NCBI RefSeq assembly: GCF_037975245.1
Contig: NC_092579.1
Coordinates: 18,287,678-18,351,677 of the forward strand
Reading direction: 5' to 3'
From: Apostichopus japonicus
Lineage: Eukaryota > Echinodermata > Holothuroidea > Aspidochirotida > Stichopodidae
DNA: 64,000 nt
A program made the translations under genes and the position numbers. The notes beneath the pieces were generated by a model. It made no database searches, was not told the origin of the DNA, and saw only the letters and a program-made list of their open reading frames with translations. Of this stretch, positions 1 through 11,990 are shown piece by piece. Positions within the stretch are counted from its first letter, which is position 1; the number at the start of each line of letters is the position of its first letter.

Positions 1-2512
1 CTTTTGCCACGAGCAAAAGAGTAATAACGTAAGGGTATTTGTATTGCAATGATTTAAATATTGACATGCCAATTTGAATAGTATTTAAAAAAATAATATA
101 TTGCATCATTTAGTTAGAGAAATGCATGATTGTTATTTTCTAGTTTATATTTTATAGATGTTTCAGGAGATCCCAGCCTTAATGGGTGGGTTATGTATTT
201 GATATGTTCTAACTGTTTTTCTAGCCTTGTTTTTCCAAATGCAGAAGCAAATTAAGAAGCAGTACGATGACACTTAAGAAGAAGGATGATGTCTGTGGAA
301 GGTGGAGGCAGACGGAAGGAGGTGGATTAAGATGCTGGACGATGCCACCAGAAGAAGAGGGGGGTCCCAGGTTTAGTGGGTGGGTTATGTATTTGATATG
401 TTCTAACTGTTTTTCTAGCCTTGTTTTTTCAAATGCAGTAGCAAATTAAGATGCAGTACGATGACACTTAAGAAGAAGGAAGAAGACTGTGGAAGGTGGA
501 TACAGACGGAAGGAGGTGGATTAAGATGCTGGACGATGCCACCAGAAGAAGAGGGGGGGGTCCCAGGTTTAGTGGGTGGGTTATGTATTTGATATGTTCT
601 AACTGTTTTTCTAGCCTTGTTTTTTTTCCAAATGCAGAAGCAAATTACGATGCAGTACGATGACACTTAAGAAGAAGGATGATGTCTGTGGAAGGTGGAT
701 GCAGACGATGGGAGGTGGATTAAGATGCTGGACGATGCCACCAGAAGAAGAGGGGGGGTCCCAGGTTTAGTGGGTGGGTTATGTATTTGATATGTTCTAA
801 CTGTTTTTCTAGCCTTGTTTTTCCAAATGCAGAAGCAAATTAAGATGCAGTACGATGACACTTAAGAAGAAGGATGATGTCTGTGGAAGGTGGATGCAGA
901 CGGAAGGAGGTGGATTAAGATGCTGGACGATGCCACCAGAAGAAGAGGGGGGGGTCCCAGGTTTAGTGGGTGGGTTATGTATTTGATATGTTCTAACTGT
1001 TTTTCTAGCCTTGTTTTTTTTCAAATGCAGAAGCAAATTAAGATGCAGTACGATGACACTTAAGAAGAAGGAAGATGTCTGTGGAAGGTGGATGCAGACG
1101 ATGGGAGGTGGATTAAGATGCTGGACGATGCCACCAGAAGAAGAAGGTGGGGGGTCCCAGGTTTAGTGGGTGGGTTATGTATTTGATATGTTCTAACTGT
1201 TTTTCTAGCCTTGTTTTTCCAAATGCAGAAGCAAATTAAGATGCAGTACGATGACACTTAAGAAGAAGGATGATGTCTGTGGAAGGTGGATGCAGACGGA
1301 AGGAGGTGGATTAAGATGCTGGACGATGCCACCAGAAGAAGAGGGGGGTTCCCAGGTTTAGTGGGTGGGTTTTGTATTTGATATGTTCTAACTGTTTTTC
1401 TAGCCTTGTTTTTTCCAAATGCAGAAGCAAATTAAGATGCAGTACGATGACACTTAAGAAGAAGGATGATGTCTGTGGAAGGTAGATGCAGACGATGGGA
1501 GGTGGATTAAGATGCTGGACGATGCCACCAGAAGAAGAGGGGGGGTCCCAGGTTTAGTGGGTGGGTTATGTATTTGATATGTTCTAACTGTTTTTCTAGC
1601 CTTGTTTTTCCAAATGCAGAATCAAATTAAGATGCAGTGCGATGACACTTAAGAAGAAGGATGATGTCTGTGGAAGGTGGATGCAGACGGAAGGAGGTGG
1701 ATTAAGATGCTGGACGATGCCACCAGAAGAAGAGGGGGGGGGTCCCAGGTTTAGTGGGTGGGTTATGTATTTGATATGTTCTAACTGTTTTTCTAGCCTT
1801 GTTTTTTTTCAAATGCAGAAGCAAATTACGATGCAGTGCGATGACACTTAAGAAGAAGGATGATGTCTGTGGAAGGTGGATGCAGACGATGGGAGGTGGA
1901 TTAAGATGCTGGACGATGCCACCAGAAGAAGAGGGGGGGTCCCAGGTTTAGTGGGTGGGTTATGTATTTGATATGTTCTAACTGTTTTTCTAGCCTTGTT
2001 TTTTTCAAATGCAGAAGCAAATTAAGATGCAGTACGATGACACTTAAGAAGAAGGATGATGTCTGTGGAAGGTGGATGCAGACGGAAGGAGGTGGATTAA
2101 GATGCTGGACGATGCCACCAGAAGAAGAGGGGGGGTCCCAGGTTTAGTGGGTGGGTTATGTATTTGATATGTTCTGTTTTTCTAGCCTTGTTTTTCCAAA
2201 TGCAGAATCAAATTAAGATGCAGTGCGATGACACTTAAGAAGAAGGATGATGTCTGTGGAAGGTGGATGCAGACGGAAGGAGGTGGATTAAGATGCTGGA
2301 CGATGCCACCAGAAGAAGAGGGGGGTCCCAGGTTTAGTGTGTGGGTTATGTATTTGATATGTTCTAACTGTTTTTCTAGCCTTGTTTTTTCAAATGCAGA
2401 AGCAAATTATGATGCAGTACGATGACACTTAAGAAGAAGGATGATGTCTGTGGAAGGTGGATGCAGACGATAGGAGGTGGATTAAGATGCTGGACGATGC
2501 CACTAGAAGTTC

Positions 2513-2750
2513 GTTTCTAGTTTATATTTTATAGATGTTTCAGACGTTCCCAGCTACCAATACCACCACCACCTTCCACAACTCACCGGCTACCTTCCCC
2601 CAGCCTTTTGCCACGAGCAAAAGAGTAATAACGTAAGGGTATTTGTATTGCAATGATTTAAATATTGACATGCCAATTTGAATAGTATTTAAAAAAATAA
2701 TATATTGCATCATTTAGTTAAAGAAATGCCTGATTGTTCTTTTCTAGTAT
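2513..2750. repeat. Spacer module within satellite A, copy 1
   Basis: An interruption starting GTTCGTTTCTAGTTTATATT, then TTTCAG, a C-rich stretch (ACCACCACCACC...) and the string AGAGTAATAACGTAAGG, followed by AT-rich DNA. Related partial or complete copies start near 1 (partial at the window edge), 3572, 3830 (variant), 4145, 6877, 7140 (variant) and 7450. No protein is recognised. The module contains exon-like signals discussed in the findings. Confidence 0.85.
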
Positions 2751-3571
2751 AAGAGGTGGATTAAGATGCTGGACGATGCCACCAGAAGAAGAGGGGGGGT
2801 CCCAGTTTTAGTGGGTGGGTTATGTATTTGATATGTTCTAACTGTTTTTCTAGCCTTGTTTTTTTCAAATGCAGAAGCAAATTAAGATGCAGTACGATGA
2901 CACTTAGAAGAGGGATGATGTCTGTGAAAGGTGGATGCAGGCGGAAGTAGGTGGATTAAGATGCTGGACGATGCCACCAGAAGAAGAGGGTGGGGTCTCA
3001 GGTTTAGTGGGTGGGTTATGTATTTGATATGTTCTAACTGTTTTTCTAGCCTTGTTTTTTTCAAATGCAGAAGCAAATTAAGATGCAGGAAGATGACACT
3101 TGAGAAGAAGTAAGATGTCTGTGGAAGGTGGATGCAGACGGAAGGAAGTGGATTAAGATGCTGGACGATGCCACCAGAAGAAGAGGGGGGGGGTCCCAGT
3201 TTTAGTGGGTGGGTTATATATTTGATATGTTCTAACTGTTTTTCTAGCCTTGTTTTTTTCAAATGCAGAAGCAAATTAAGATGCAGTACGATGACACTTA
3301 AGAAGAAGGATGATGTCTGTGGAAGGTGGATGCAGACGGAAGGAGGTGGATTAAGATGCTGGACGATGCCACCAGAAGAAGAGGGGGGGTCCCAGGTTTA
3401 GTGGGTGGGTTATGTATTTGATATGTTCTAACTGTTTTTCTAGCCTTGTTTTTTCAAATGCAGAAGCAAATTAAGATGCAGTACGATGACACTTAAGAAG
3501 AAGGATGATGTCTGTGGAAGGTGGATGCAGACGATAGGAGGTGGATTAAGATGCTGGACGATGCCACTAGA

Positions 3572-4395
3572 AGTTCGTTTCTAGTTTATATTTTATAGAT
3601 GTTTCAGACGTTCCCAGCTACCAATACCACCACCACCTTCCACAACTCACCGGCTACCTTCCCCCAGCCTTTTGCCACGAGCAAAAGAGTAATAACGTAA
3701 GGGTATTTGTATTGCAATGATTTAAATATTGACATGCCAATTTGAATAGTATTTAAAAAAATAATATATTGCATCATTTAGTTAAAGAAATGCCTGATTG
3801 TTCTTTTCTAGTTTATATTTTATAGATGTTTCAGACGTTCCAGCCACCAGTACTACCAACCATGCCATTCCACAACTCACCAGCTACCTTCCCCAGCCTT
3901 TTGCACCGAGCAAAAGAGTAATAACGTAAGGGTGTTTGTATTGCAATAATTTCTGTCCTGGGTATGACTATAAACTACATCCAGTAGTGGGGCCTTGACT
4001 TGGGAAAGTTGAGGTTCTGGGGAGTGTGGAGCTGCCCCTTAGCCACTATTGCTCCCAGGAGTGCCCTGACCCGGGGCATGAGTGCCTGCTTAGGGTCCCA
4101 ATTATGGGTGAAATAATATCAGGTGAAATAATATGGGTGAAATAATATCAGGTAAAATTATAGATGTTTCAGACGTTCCCAGCTACCAATACCACCACCA
4201 CCTTCCACAACTCACCGGCTACCTTCCCCCAGCCTTTTGCCACGAGCAAAAGAGTAATAACGTAAGGGTATTTGTATTGCAATGATTTAAATATTGACAA
4301 GCCAATTTGAATAGTATTTAAAAAAATAATATATTGCATCATTTAGTTAGAGAAATGCATGATTGTTATTTTCTAGTTTATATTTTATAGATGTT
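3572..4395. repeat. Long spacer block of satellite A (three spacer modules plus a single-copy insert)
   Basis: Three spacer modules in a row (near 3572, 3830 and 4145). The middle one is a diverged variant, and it is followed by a ~190-bp insert (about 3952-4140) with short internal repeats of GGTGAAATAATATCA. The same block occurs again at about 6877-7700, almost base for base. No coding potential is seen. Confidence 0.85.
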
Positions 4396-6876
4396 TCAGA
4401 CGTTCCCAGCCTTAATGGGTGGGTTATGTATTTGATATGTTCTAACTGTTTTTCTAGCCTTGTTTTTCCAAATGCAGAAGCAAATTAAGAAGCAGTACGA
4501 TGACACTTAAGAAGAAGGATGATGTCTGTGGAAGGTGGATGCAGACGGAAGGAGGTGGATTAAGATGCTGGACGATGCCACCAGAAGAAGAGGGGGGGTC
4601 CCAGGTTTAGTGGGTGGGTTATGTATTTGATATGTTCTAACTGTTTTTCTAGCCTTGTTTTTCCAAATGCAGAAGCAAATTAAGATGCAGTACGATGACA
4701 CTTAAGAAGAAGGATGATGTCTGTGGAAGGTGGATGCAGACGGAAGGAGGTGGATTAAGATGCTGGAAGATGCCACCAGAAGAAGAGGGGGGGGTCCCAG
4801 GTTTAGTGGGTGGGTTATGTATTTGATATGTTCTAACTGTTTTTCTAGCCTTGTTTTTTTCAAATGCAGAAGCAAATTAAGATGCAGGAAGATGACACTT
4901 AAGAAGAAGGATGATGTCTGTGGAAGGTGGATGCAGACGGAAGGAGGTGGATTAAGATGCTGGACGATGCCACCAGAAGAAGAGGGGGGGGGTCCCAGGT
5001 TTAGTGGGTGGGTTATGTATTTGATATGTTCTAACTGTTTTTCTAGCCTTGTTTTTTTTCAAATGCAGAAGCAAATTAAGATGCAGTACGATGACACTTA
5101 AGAAGAAGGAAGATGTCTGTGGAAGGTGGATGCAGACGATGGGAGGTGGATTAAGATGCTGGACGATGCCACCAGAAGAAGGTGGGGGGGTCCCAGGTTT
5201 AGTGGGTGGGTTATGTATTTGATATGTTCTAACTGTTTTTCTAGCCTTGTTTTTTCAAATGCAGAAGCAAAGTAAGATGCAGAACGATGACACTTAAGAA
5301 GAAGGTCGATGTCTGTGGAAGGTGGATGCAGACGGAAGGAGGTGGATTAAGATGCTGGACGATGCCACCAGAAGAAGAGGGGGGGTCCCAGGTTTAGTGG
5401 GTGGGTTATGTATTTGATATGTTCTAACTGTTTTTCTAGCCTTGTTTTTCCAAATGCAGAAGCAAATTAAGATGCAGAACGATGACACATAAGAAGAAGG
5501 ATGATGTCTATGGAAGGTGGATGCAGACGGAAGGAGGTGGATTAAGATGCTGGACGATGCCACCAGAAGAAGAGGGGGGGTCCCAGGTTTAGTGGGTGGG
5601 TTATGTATTTGATATGTTCTAACTGTTTTTCTAGCCTTGTTTTTTCAAATGCAGAAGCAAATTAAGATGCAGGAAGATGACACTTAAGAAGAAGGATGAT
5701 GTCTGTGGATGGTGGATGCAGACGGAAGGAGGTGGATTAAGATGCTGGACGATGCCACCAGAAGAAGAGGGGGGGTCCCGGTTGTAGTGGGTGGGTTATG
5801 TATTTGATATGTTCTAACTGTTTTTCTAGCCTTGTTTTTCCAAATGCAGAAGCAAATTAAGATGCATGAAGATGACACTTAAGAAGAAGGTCGATGTCTG
5901 TGGAAGGTGGATGCAGACGGAAGGAGGTGGATTAAGATGCTGGACGATGCCACCAGAAGAAGAGGGGGGTCCCAGGGTTATTGGATGGGTTATGTATTTG
6001 ATATGTTCTAACTGTTTTCTAGCCTTGTTTCTTCAAATGCAGAAGCAAATTACGGAAGGAGGTGGATTAAGATGCTGGACGATGCCACCAGAAGAAGAGG
6101 GGGGGGGGGTCCCAGGGTTATTGGGTGGGTTATGTATTTGATATGTTCTAACTGTTTTTCTAGCCTTGTTTTTTCAAATGCAGAAGCAAATTAAGATGCA
6201 GAACGATGACACATAAGAAGAAGGATGATGTCTGTGGAAGGTGGATGCAGACGGAAGGAGGTGGATTAAGATGCTGGACGATGCCACCAGAAGAAGAGGG
6301 GGGGTCCCGGTTGTAGTGGGTGTGTTCGGTATTTGATATGTTCTAACTGTTTTTCTAGCCTTGTTTTTTCAAATGCAGAAGCAAATTAAGATGCAGGAAG
6401 ATGACACTTAAGAAGAAGGATGATGTCTGTGGAAGGTGGATGCAGACGGAAGGAGGTTGATTAAGATGCTGGACGATGCCACCAGAAGAAGAGGTGGGGG
6501 GGGGTCCCAGGGTTATTGGGTGGGTTATGTATTTGATATGTTCTAACTGTTTTTCTAGCCTTGTTTTTTCAAATGCAGAAGCAAATTAAGATCCAGAACG
6601 ATGACACATAAGAAGAAGGATGATGTCTGTGGAAGGTGGATGCAGACGGAAGGAGGTGGATTAAGATGCTGGACGTTGCCACCAGAAGAAGAGGGGGGTC
6701 CCAGGGTTATTGGATCGGTTATGTATTTGATATGTTCTAACTGTTTTTCTAGCCTTGTTTTTTCAAATGCAGAAGCAAATTAAGATGCAGTACGATGACA
6801 CTTAAGAAGAAGGATGATGTCTGTGGAAGGTGGATGCAGACGATAGGAGGTGGATTAAGATGCTGGACGATGCCAC

Positions 6877-7700
6877 TAGAAGTTCGTTTCTAGTTTATAT
6901 TTTATAGATGTTTCAGACGTTCCCAGCTACCAATACCACCACCACCTTCCACAACTCACCGGCTACCTTCCCCCAGCCTTTTGCCACGAGCAAAAGAGTA
7001 ATAACGTAAGGGTATTTGTATTGCAATGATTTAAATATTGACATGCCAATTTGAATAGTATTTAAAAAAATAATATATTGCATCATTTAGTTAAAGAAAT
7101 GCCTGATTGTTCTTTTCTAGTTTATATTTTATAGATGTTTCAGACGTTCCAGCCACCAGTACTACCAACCATGCCATTCCACAACTCACCAGCTACCTTC
7201 CCCAGCCTTTTGCACCGAGCAAAAGAGTAATAACGTAAGGGTGTTTGTATTGCAATAATTTCTGTCCTGGGTATGACTATAAACTACATCCAGTAGTGGG
7301 GCCTTGACTTGGGAAAGTTGAGGTTCTGGGGAGTGTGGAGCTGCCCCTTAGCCACTATTGCTCCCAGGAGTGCCCTGACCCGGGGCATGAGTGCCTGCTT
7401 AGGGTCCCAATTATGGGTGAAATAATATCAGGTGAAATAATATGGGTGAAATAATATCAGGTAAAATTATAGATGTTTCAGACGTTCCCAGCTACCAATA
7501 CCACCACCACCTTCCACAACTCACCGGCTACCTTCCCCCAGCCTTTTGCCACGAGCAAAAGAGTAATAACGTAAGGGTATTTGTATTGCAATGATTTAAA
7601 TATTGACAAGCCAATTTGAATAGTATTTAAAAAAATAATATATTGCATCATTTAGTTAGAGAAATGCATGATTGTTATTTTCTAGTTTATATTTTATAGA
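6877..7700. repeat. Long spacer block of satellite A, second copy
   Basis: Near-identical copy of the block at 3572-4395, including the variant middle module and the insert with GGTGAAATAATATCA repeats. It marks the start of the second 3.3-kb higher-order unit. Confidence 0.85.
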
Positions 7701-10469
7701 TGTTTCAGACGTTCCCAGCCTTAATGGGTGGGTTATGTATTTGATATGTTCTAACTGTTTTTCTAGCCTTGTTTTTCCAAATGCAGAAGCAAATTAAGAA
7801 GCAGTACGATGACACTTAAGAAGAAGGATGATGTCTGTGGAAGGTGGATGCAGACGGAAGGAGGTGGATTAAGATGCTGGACGATGCCACCAGAAGAAGA
7901 GGGGGGGTCCCAGGTTTAGTGGGTGGGTTATGTATTTGATATGTTCTAACTGTTTTTCTAGCCTTGTTTTTCCAAATGCAGAAGCAAATTAAGATGCAGT
8001 ACGATGACACTTAAGAAGAAGGATGATGTCTGTGGAAGGTGGATGCAGACGGAAGGAGGTGGATTAAGATGCTGGAAGATGCCACCAGAAGAAGAGAGGG
8101 GGGTTTAGTGGGTGGGTTATGTATTTGATATGTTCTAACTGTTTTTCTAGCCTTGTTTTTTTCAAATGCAGAAGCAAATTAAGATGCAGGAAGATGACAC
8201 TTAAGAAGAAGGATGATGTCTGTGGAAGGTGGATGCAGACGGAAGGAGGTGGATTAAGATGCTGGACGATGCCACCAGAAGAAGAGGGGGGGGGTCCCAG
8301 GTTTAGTGGGTGGGTTATGTATTTGATATGTTCTAACTGTTTTTCTAGCCTTGTTTTTTTTCAAATGCAGAAGCAAATTAAGATGCAGTACGATGACACT
8401 TAAGAAGAAGGAAGATGTCTGTGGAAGGTGGATGCAGACGATGGGAGGTGGATTAAGATGCTGGACGATGCCACCAGAAGAAGGTGGGGGGGTCCCAGGT
8501 TTAGTGGGTGGGTTATGTATTTGATATGTTCTAACTGTTTTTCTAGCCTTGTTTTTTCAAATGCAGAAGCAAAGTAAGATGCAGAACGATGACACTTAAG
8601 AAGAAGGTCGATGTCTGTGGAAGGTGGATGCAGACGGAAGGAGGTGGATTAAGATGCTGGACGATGCCACCAGAAGAAGAGGGGGGGTCCCAGGTTTAGT
8701 GGGTGGGTTATGTATTTGATATGTTCTAACTGTTTTTCTAGCCTTGTTTTTCCAAATGCAGAAGCAAATTAAGATGCAGAACGATGACACATAAGAAGAA
8801 GGATGATGTCTATGGAAGGTGGATGCAGACGGAAGGAGGTGGATTAAGATGCTGGACGATGCCACCAGAAGAAGAGGGGGGGTCCCAGGTTTAGTGGGTG
8901 GGTTATGTATTTGATATGTTCTAACTGTTTTTCTAGCCTTGTTTTTTCAAATGCAGAAGCAAATTAAGATGCAGGAAGATGACACTTAAGAAGAAGGATG
9001 ATGTCTGTGGATGGTGGATGCAGACGGAAGGAGGTGGATTAAGATGCTGGACGATGCCACCAGAAGAAGAGGGGGGGTCCCGGTTGTAGTGGGTGGGTTA
9101 TGTATTTGATATGTTCTAACTGTTTTTCTAGCCTTGTTTTTCCAAATGCAGAAGCAAATTAAGATGCATGAAGATGACACTTAAGAAGAAGGTCGATGTC
9201 TGTGGAAGGTGGATGCAGACGGAAGGAGGTGGATTAAGATGCTGGACGATGCCACCAGAAGAAGAGGGGGGTCCCAGGGTTATTGGATGGGTTATGTATT
9301 TGATATGTTCTAACTGTTTTCTAGCCTTGTTTCTTCAAATGCAGAAGCAAATTACGGAAGGAGGTGGATTAAGATGCTGGACGATGCCACCAGAAGAAGA
9401 GGGGGGGGGGGGGTCCCAGGGTTATTGGGTGGGTTATGTATTTGATATGTTCTAACTGTTTTTCTAGCCTTGTTTTTTCAAATGCAGAAGCAAATTAAGA
9501 TGCAGAACGATGACACATAAGAAGAAGGATGATGTCTGTGGAAGGTGGATGCAGACGGAAGGAGGTGGATTAAGATGCTGGACGATGCCACCAGAAGAAG
9601 AGGGGGGGTCCCGGTTGTAGTGGGTGTGTTCGGTATTTGATATGTTCTAACTGTTTTTCTAGCCTTGTTTTTTCAAATGCAGAAGCAAATTAAGATGCAG
9701 GAAGATGACACTTAAGAAGAAGGATGATGTCTGTGGAAGGTGGATGCAGACGGAAGGAGGTTGATTAAGATGCTGGACGATGCCACCAGAAGAAGAGGTG
9801 GGGGGGGGTCCCAGGGTTATTGGGTGGGTTATGTATTTGATATGTTCTAACTGTTTTTCTAGCCTTGTTTTTTCAAATGCAGAAGCAAATTAAGATCCAG
9901 AACGATGACACATAAGAAGAAGGATGATGTCTGTGGAAGGTGGATGCAGACGGAAGGAGGTGGATTAAGATGCTGGACGTTGCCACCAGAAGAAGAGGGG
10001 GGTCCCAGGGTTATTGGATCGGTTATGTATTTGATATGTTCTAACTGTTTTCTAGCCTTGTTTCTTCAAATGCAGAAGCAAATTACCGAAGGAGGTGGAT
10101 TAAGATGCTGGACGATGCCACCAGAAGAAGAGGGGGGGGGGGTCCCAGGGTTATTGGGTGGGTTATGTATTTGATATGTTCTAACTGTTTTTCTAGCCTT
10201 GTTTTTTCAAATGCAGAAGCAAATTAAGATGCAGAACGATGACACATAAGAAGAAGGGTGATGTCTGTGGAAGGTGGATGCAGACGGAAGGAGGTGGATT
10301 AAGTTGCTGGACGATGCCACCAGAAGAAGAGGGGGGTCCCAGGGTTATTGGATGGGTTATGTATTTGATATGTTCTAACTGTTTTCTATCCTTGTTTTTT
10401 CAAATGCAGAAGCAAATTACGGAAGGAGGTGGATTAAGATGCTGGACGATGCCACCAGAAGAAGAACAA

Positions 10470-10640
10470 CGGGTTCCAAGAATGAAGGATGATTGAGTGG
10501 GATGAAGATGGATGAGATTGCAGGATGATGATGATAAAAGATGGATGAAGGCTGACGAAGAACAAGGGGAGTCCACGAATGAAGGATGATTGATTTGGAT
10601 GAAGGTGGATGAGGTTCTAGGACGTTGATGATAAAAGATC
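10470..10640. repeat. Degenerate purine-rich edge of satellite A
   Basis: After the last clear monomer, diverged GATGAAGG/GGATGAAG-rich sequence continues, with two related ~100-bp stretches (AATGAAGGATGATTGA near 10,480 and 10,577). It looks like eroded satellite or a related purine-rich repeat. No gene is seen. Confidence 0.5.
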
Positions 10641-11984
10641 ATAAGAGGAAGACTGCGCAAGCAAATTTCCTGATGTAGACTGCAAGACGATTAAGTCAGA
10701 ACGATTAAAGGCGGAAAAAGACAGGATTAGAAGAATAATACGATGAAGTTGAATGAAAACGTATAGGACAGCCATGACTGTGATGACGAAAGAAGATGGA
10801 CGTAATGCTATATGTATCAGAGGGAAAGGTGGACAATCAGCAGACAATAGACCTGCATAAGTGTTTTATTGCTACACTATATATCGTGGGGCATATGCTC
10901 TTTCACAGAAAGTCATACCTCCTGTGCTATTGTATGTTTGCTAAAATGATGGAACAGGCATGCACGCATGCAACGATAGTACCCAAAATGTTGGCAAACT
11001 GAATTACCTGTATTTATAAACTTTTGAAAATATGTATTCCCCAAAAAATTACGTAAATAGAGTGTTCATGTTATTAAAAACACGTAAATTCACGTAAATA
11101 AAGTCATGAACCCTTCCATGGTTTTCCCAATCAATTGAAACCAGTTTACCACTTGTCTGGTGTATGAACTAACAAAATCCCTAAATTGAATTGATTGGCT
11201 TTTTAGTCCAGGAGGATTTCATGATTTTACCACATCTGTAGTAATTTCAGCAACAGTACATTGCCATGATGGAATGCATCCATTTTAAATCTTTGTAGGC
11301 TTAATAGTTTATCAAAGTATGGATATTCGGTCTTTTTTACGCTTAATAATTCATTTCTACATGTGGGTGGGTAGTTCACCATGCAACTGAGTCCTAATAT
11401 CATATAATTCCTAATGTAAAACTATGCGTTTTAGTCACAGTGTGAAGGAAGCTGGACCGTGAATTTGTTATTTTCATCAGGCTGCAATAGTGGTGGCAAC
11501 AGTGTTTTAATTTCTCAATAGCTGTCGGGGCATATGCTCTTTTACAGACCATAATCATTCCTGTCTAGTTAAGAATTAAAATCTGTTGAAATAGTTATGT
11601 CTAGAAAATTCATGTGTGTGTAGAAATCATGATCCACGGTTTTCCCGTAGTCAATTAAAAATTGCTTTCTCCAAGCTGGTTCAAGGAAATCATCCGTAGA
11701 ACGTTTGAAACTAATACATGCATGAGTATGCAAAGGGGTTTCTAGTTAAGAAGAAATTTATCGTTTTCACCACATGTGTAGTTATTTTAGTCCAACTGAA
11801 CATTATCATGTTGGAGAAGTACATTGTAACCTATCAAATTCGAGTAGGGTTATAGTTTCTCTAAGTATGAATACTTTCTGCATTTTTTATGCTTAATATT
11901 TCATTGCAGCATTTACTTATTGCTTTAATCATGCATTCATTTTTAATTATATTGGTTCATATATTTATAGTTCAATTTGTACAA
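10641..11984. other. Non-coding stretch made of two diverged copies
   Basis: Two copies of one sequence lie in tandem at roughly 50-60% visible similarity. GGGGCATATGCTCTTTCACAG near 10,887 matches GGGGCATATGCTCTTTTACAG near 11,526. GGTTTTCCCAATCAATTGAAA near 11,120 matches GGTTTTCCCGTAGTCAATTAAA near 11,636. TTTTACGCTTAATAATTCATT near 11,335 matches TTTTATGCTTAATATTTCATT near 11,886. The second copy stops where LINE sequence begins. No protein-coding gene is supported. Confidence 0.5.
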
Positions 11985-11990
11985 GTTGTC

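Larger units (their letters stand above)
3430..10040. repeat. Two consecutive ~3.3-kb higher-order repeat units
   Basis: Matching landmarks recur at a constant offset: 4507/7816 (3309), 5294/8596 (3302), 5684/8986 (3302), 6601/9905 (3304). The change from 3309 to 3302 is explained by a 7-bp loss next to a G tract near 8100. The units share private variants (for example GGTTGTAGTGGG near 5780 and 9083, and a shortened monomer near 6055 and 9355), so they arose by recent duplication of a multi-monomer block. Exact boundaries are approximate; similarity in phase ends near 6735 and 10,040. Confidence 0.85.
1..10470. repeat. Satellite A: ~197-bp tandem array, about 40 monomers
   Basis: The segment starting GATGACACTTAAGAAGAAGG recurs near 261, 459, 659, 855, 1053, 1248 and so on to about 10,240, giving a 196-200 bp period. 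Each monomer has a purine-rich half (GAAGAAGG..., GGAAGGAGGTGG) ending in a G tract of variable length (about 5 to 12), and a pyrimidine-rich half containing TTCTAACTGTTTTTCTAG. Several shortened monomers (near 6055, 9355, 10,080 and 10,420) lack about 50 bp. Short open frames of 60-130 codons occur in many monomers, but the period is not a fixed multiple of three and the G tract varies, so no continuous protein is supported. The array runs off the left edge of the window. Confidence 0.95.

Noticed and set aside
267..10496. Sixty- to 130-codon frames (MTLKKKDDVCGRW and relatives) as genes
   Set aside because: The frame depends on a G tract of variable length and the repeat period is not constant, so no continuous reading frame exists. 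Only the exon-like signals were kept, as a finding.
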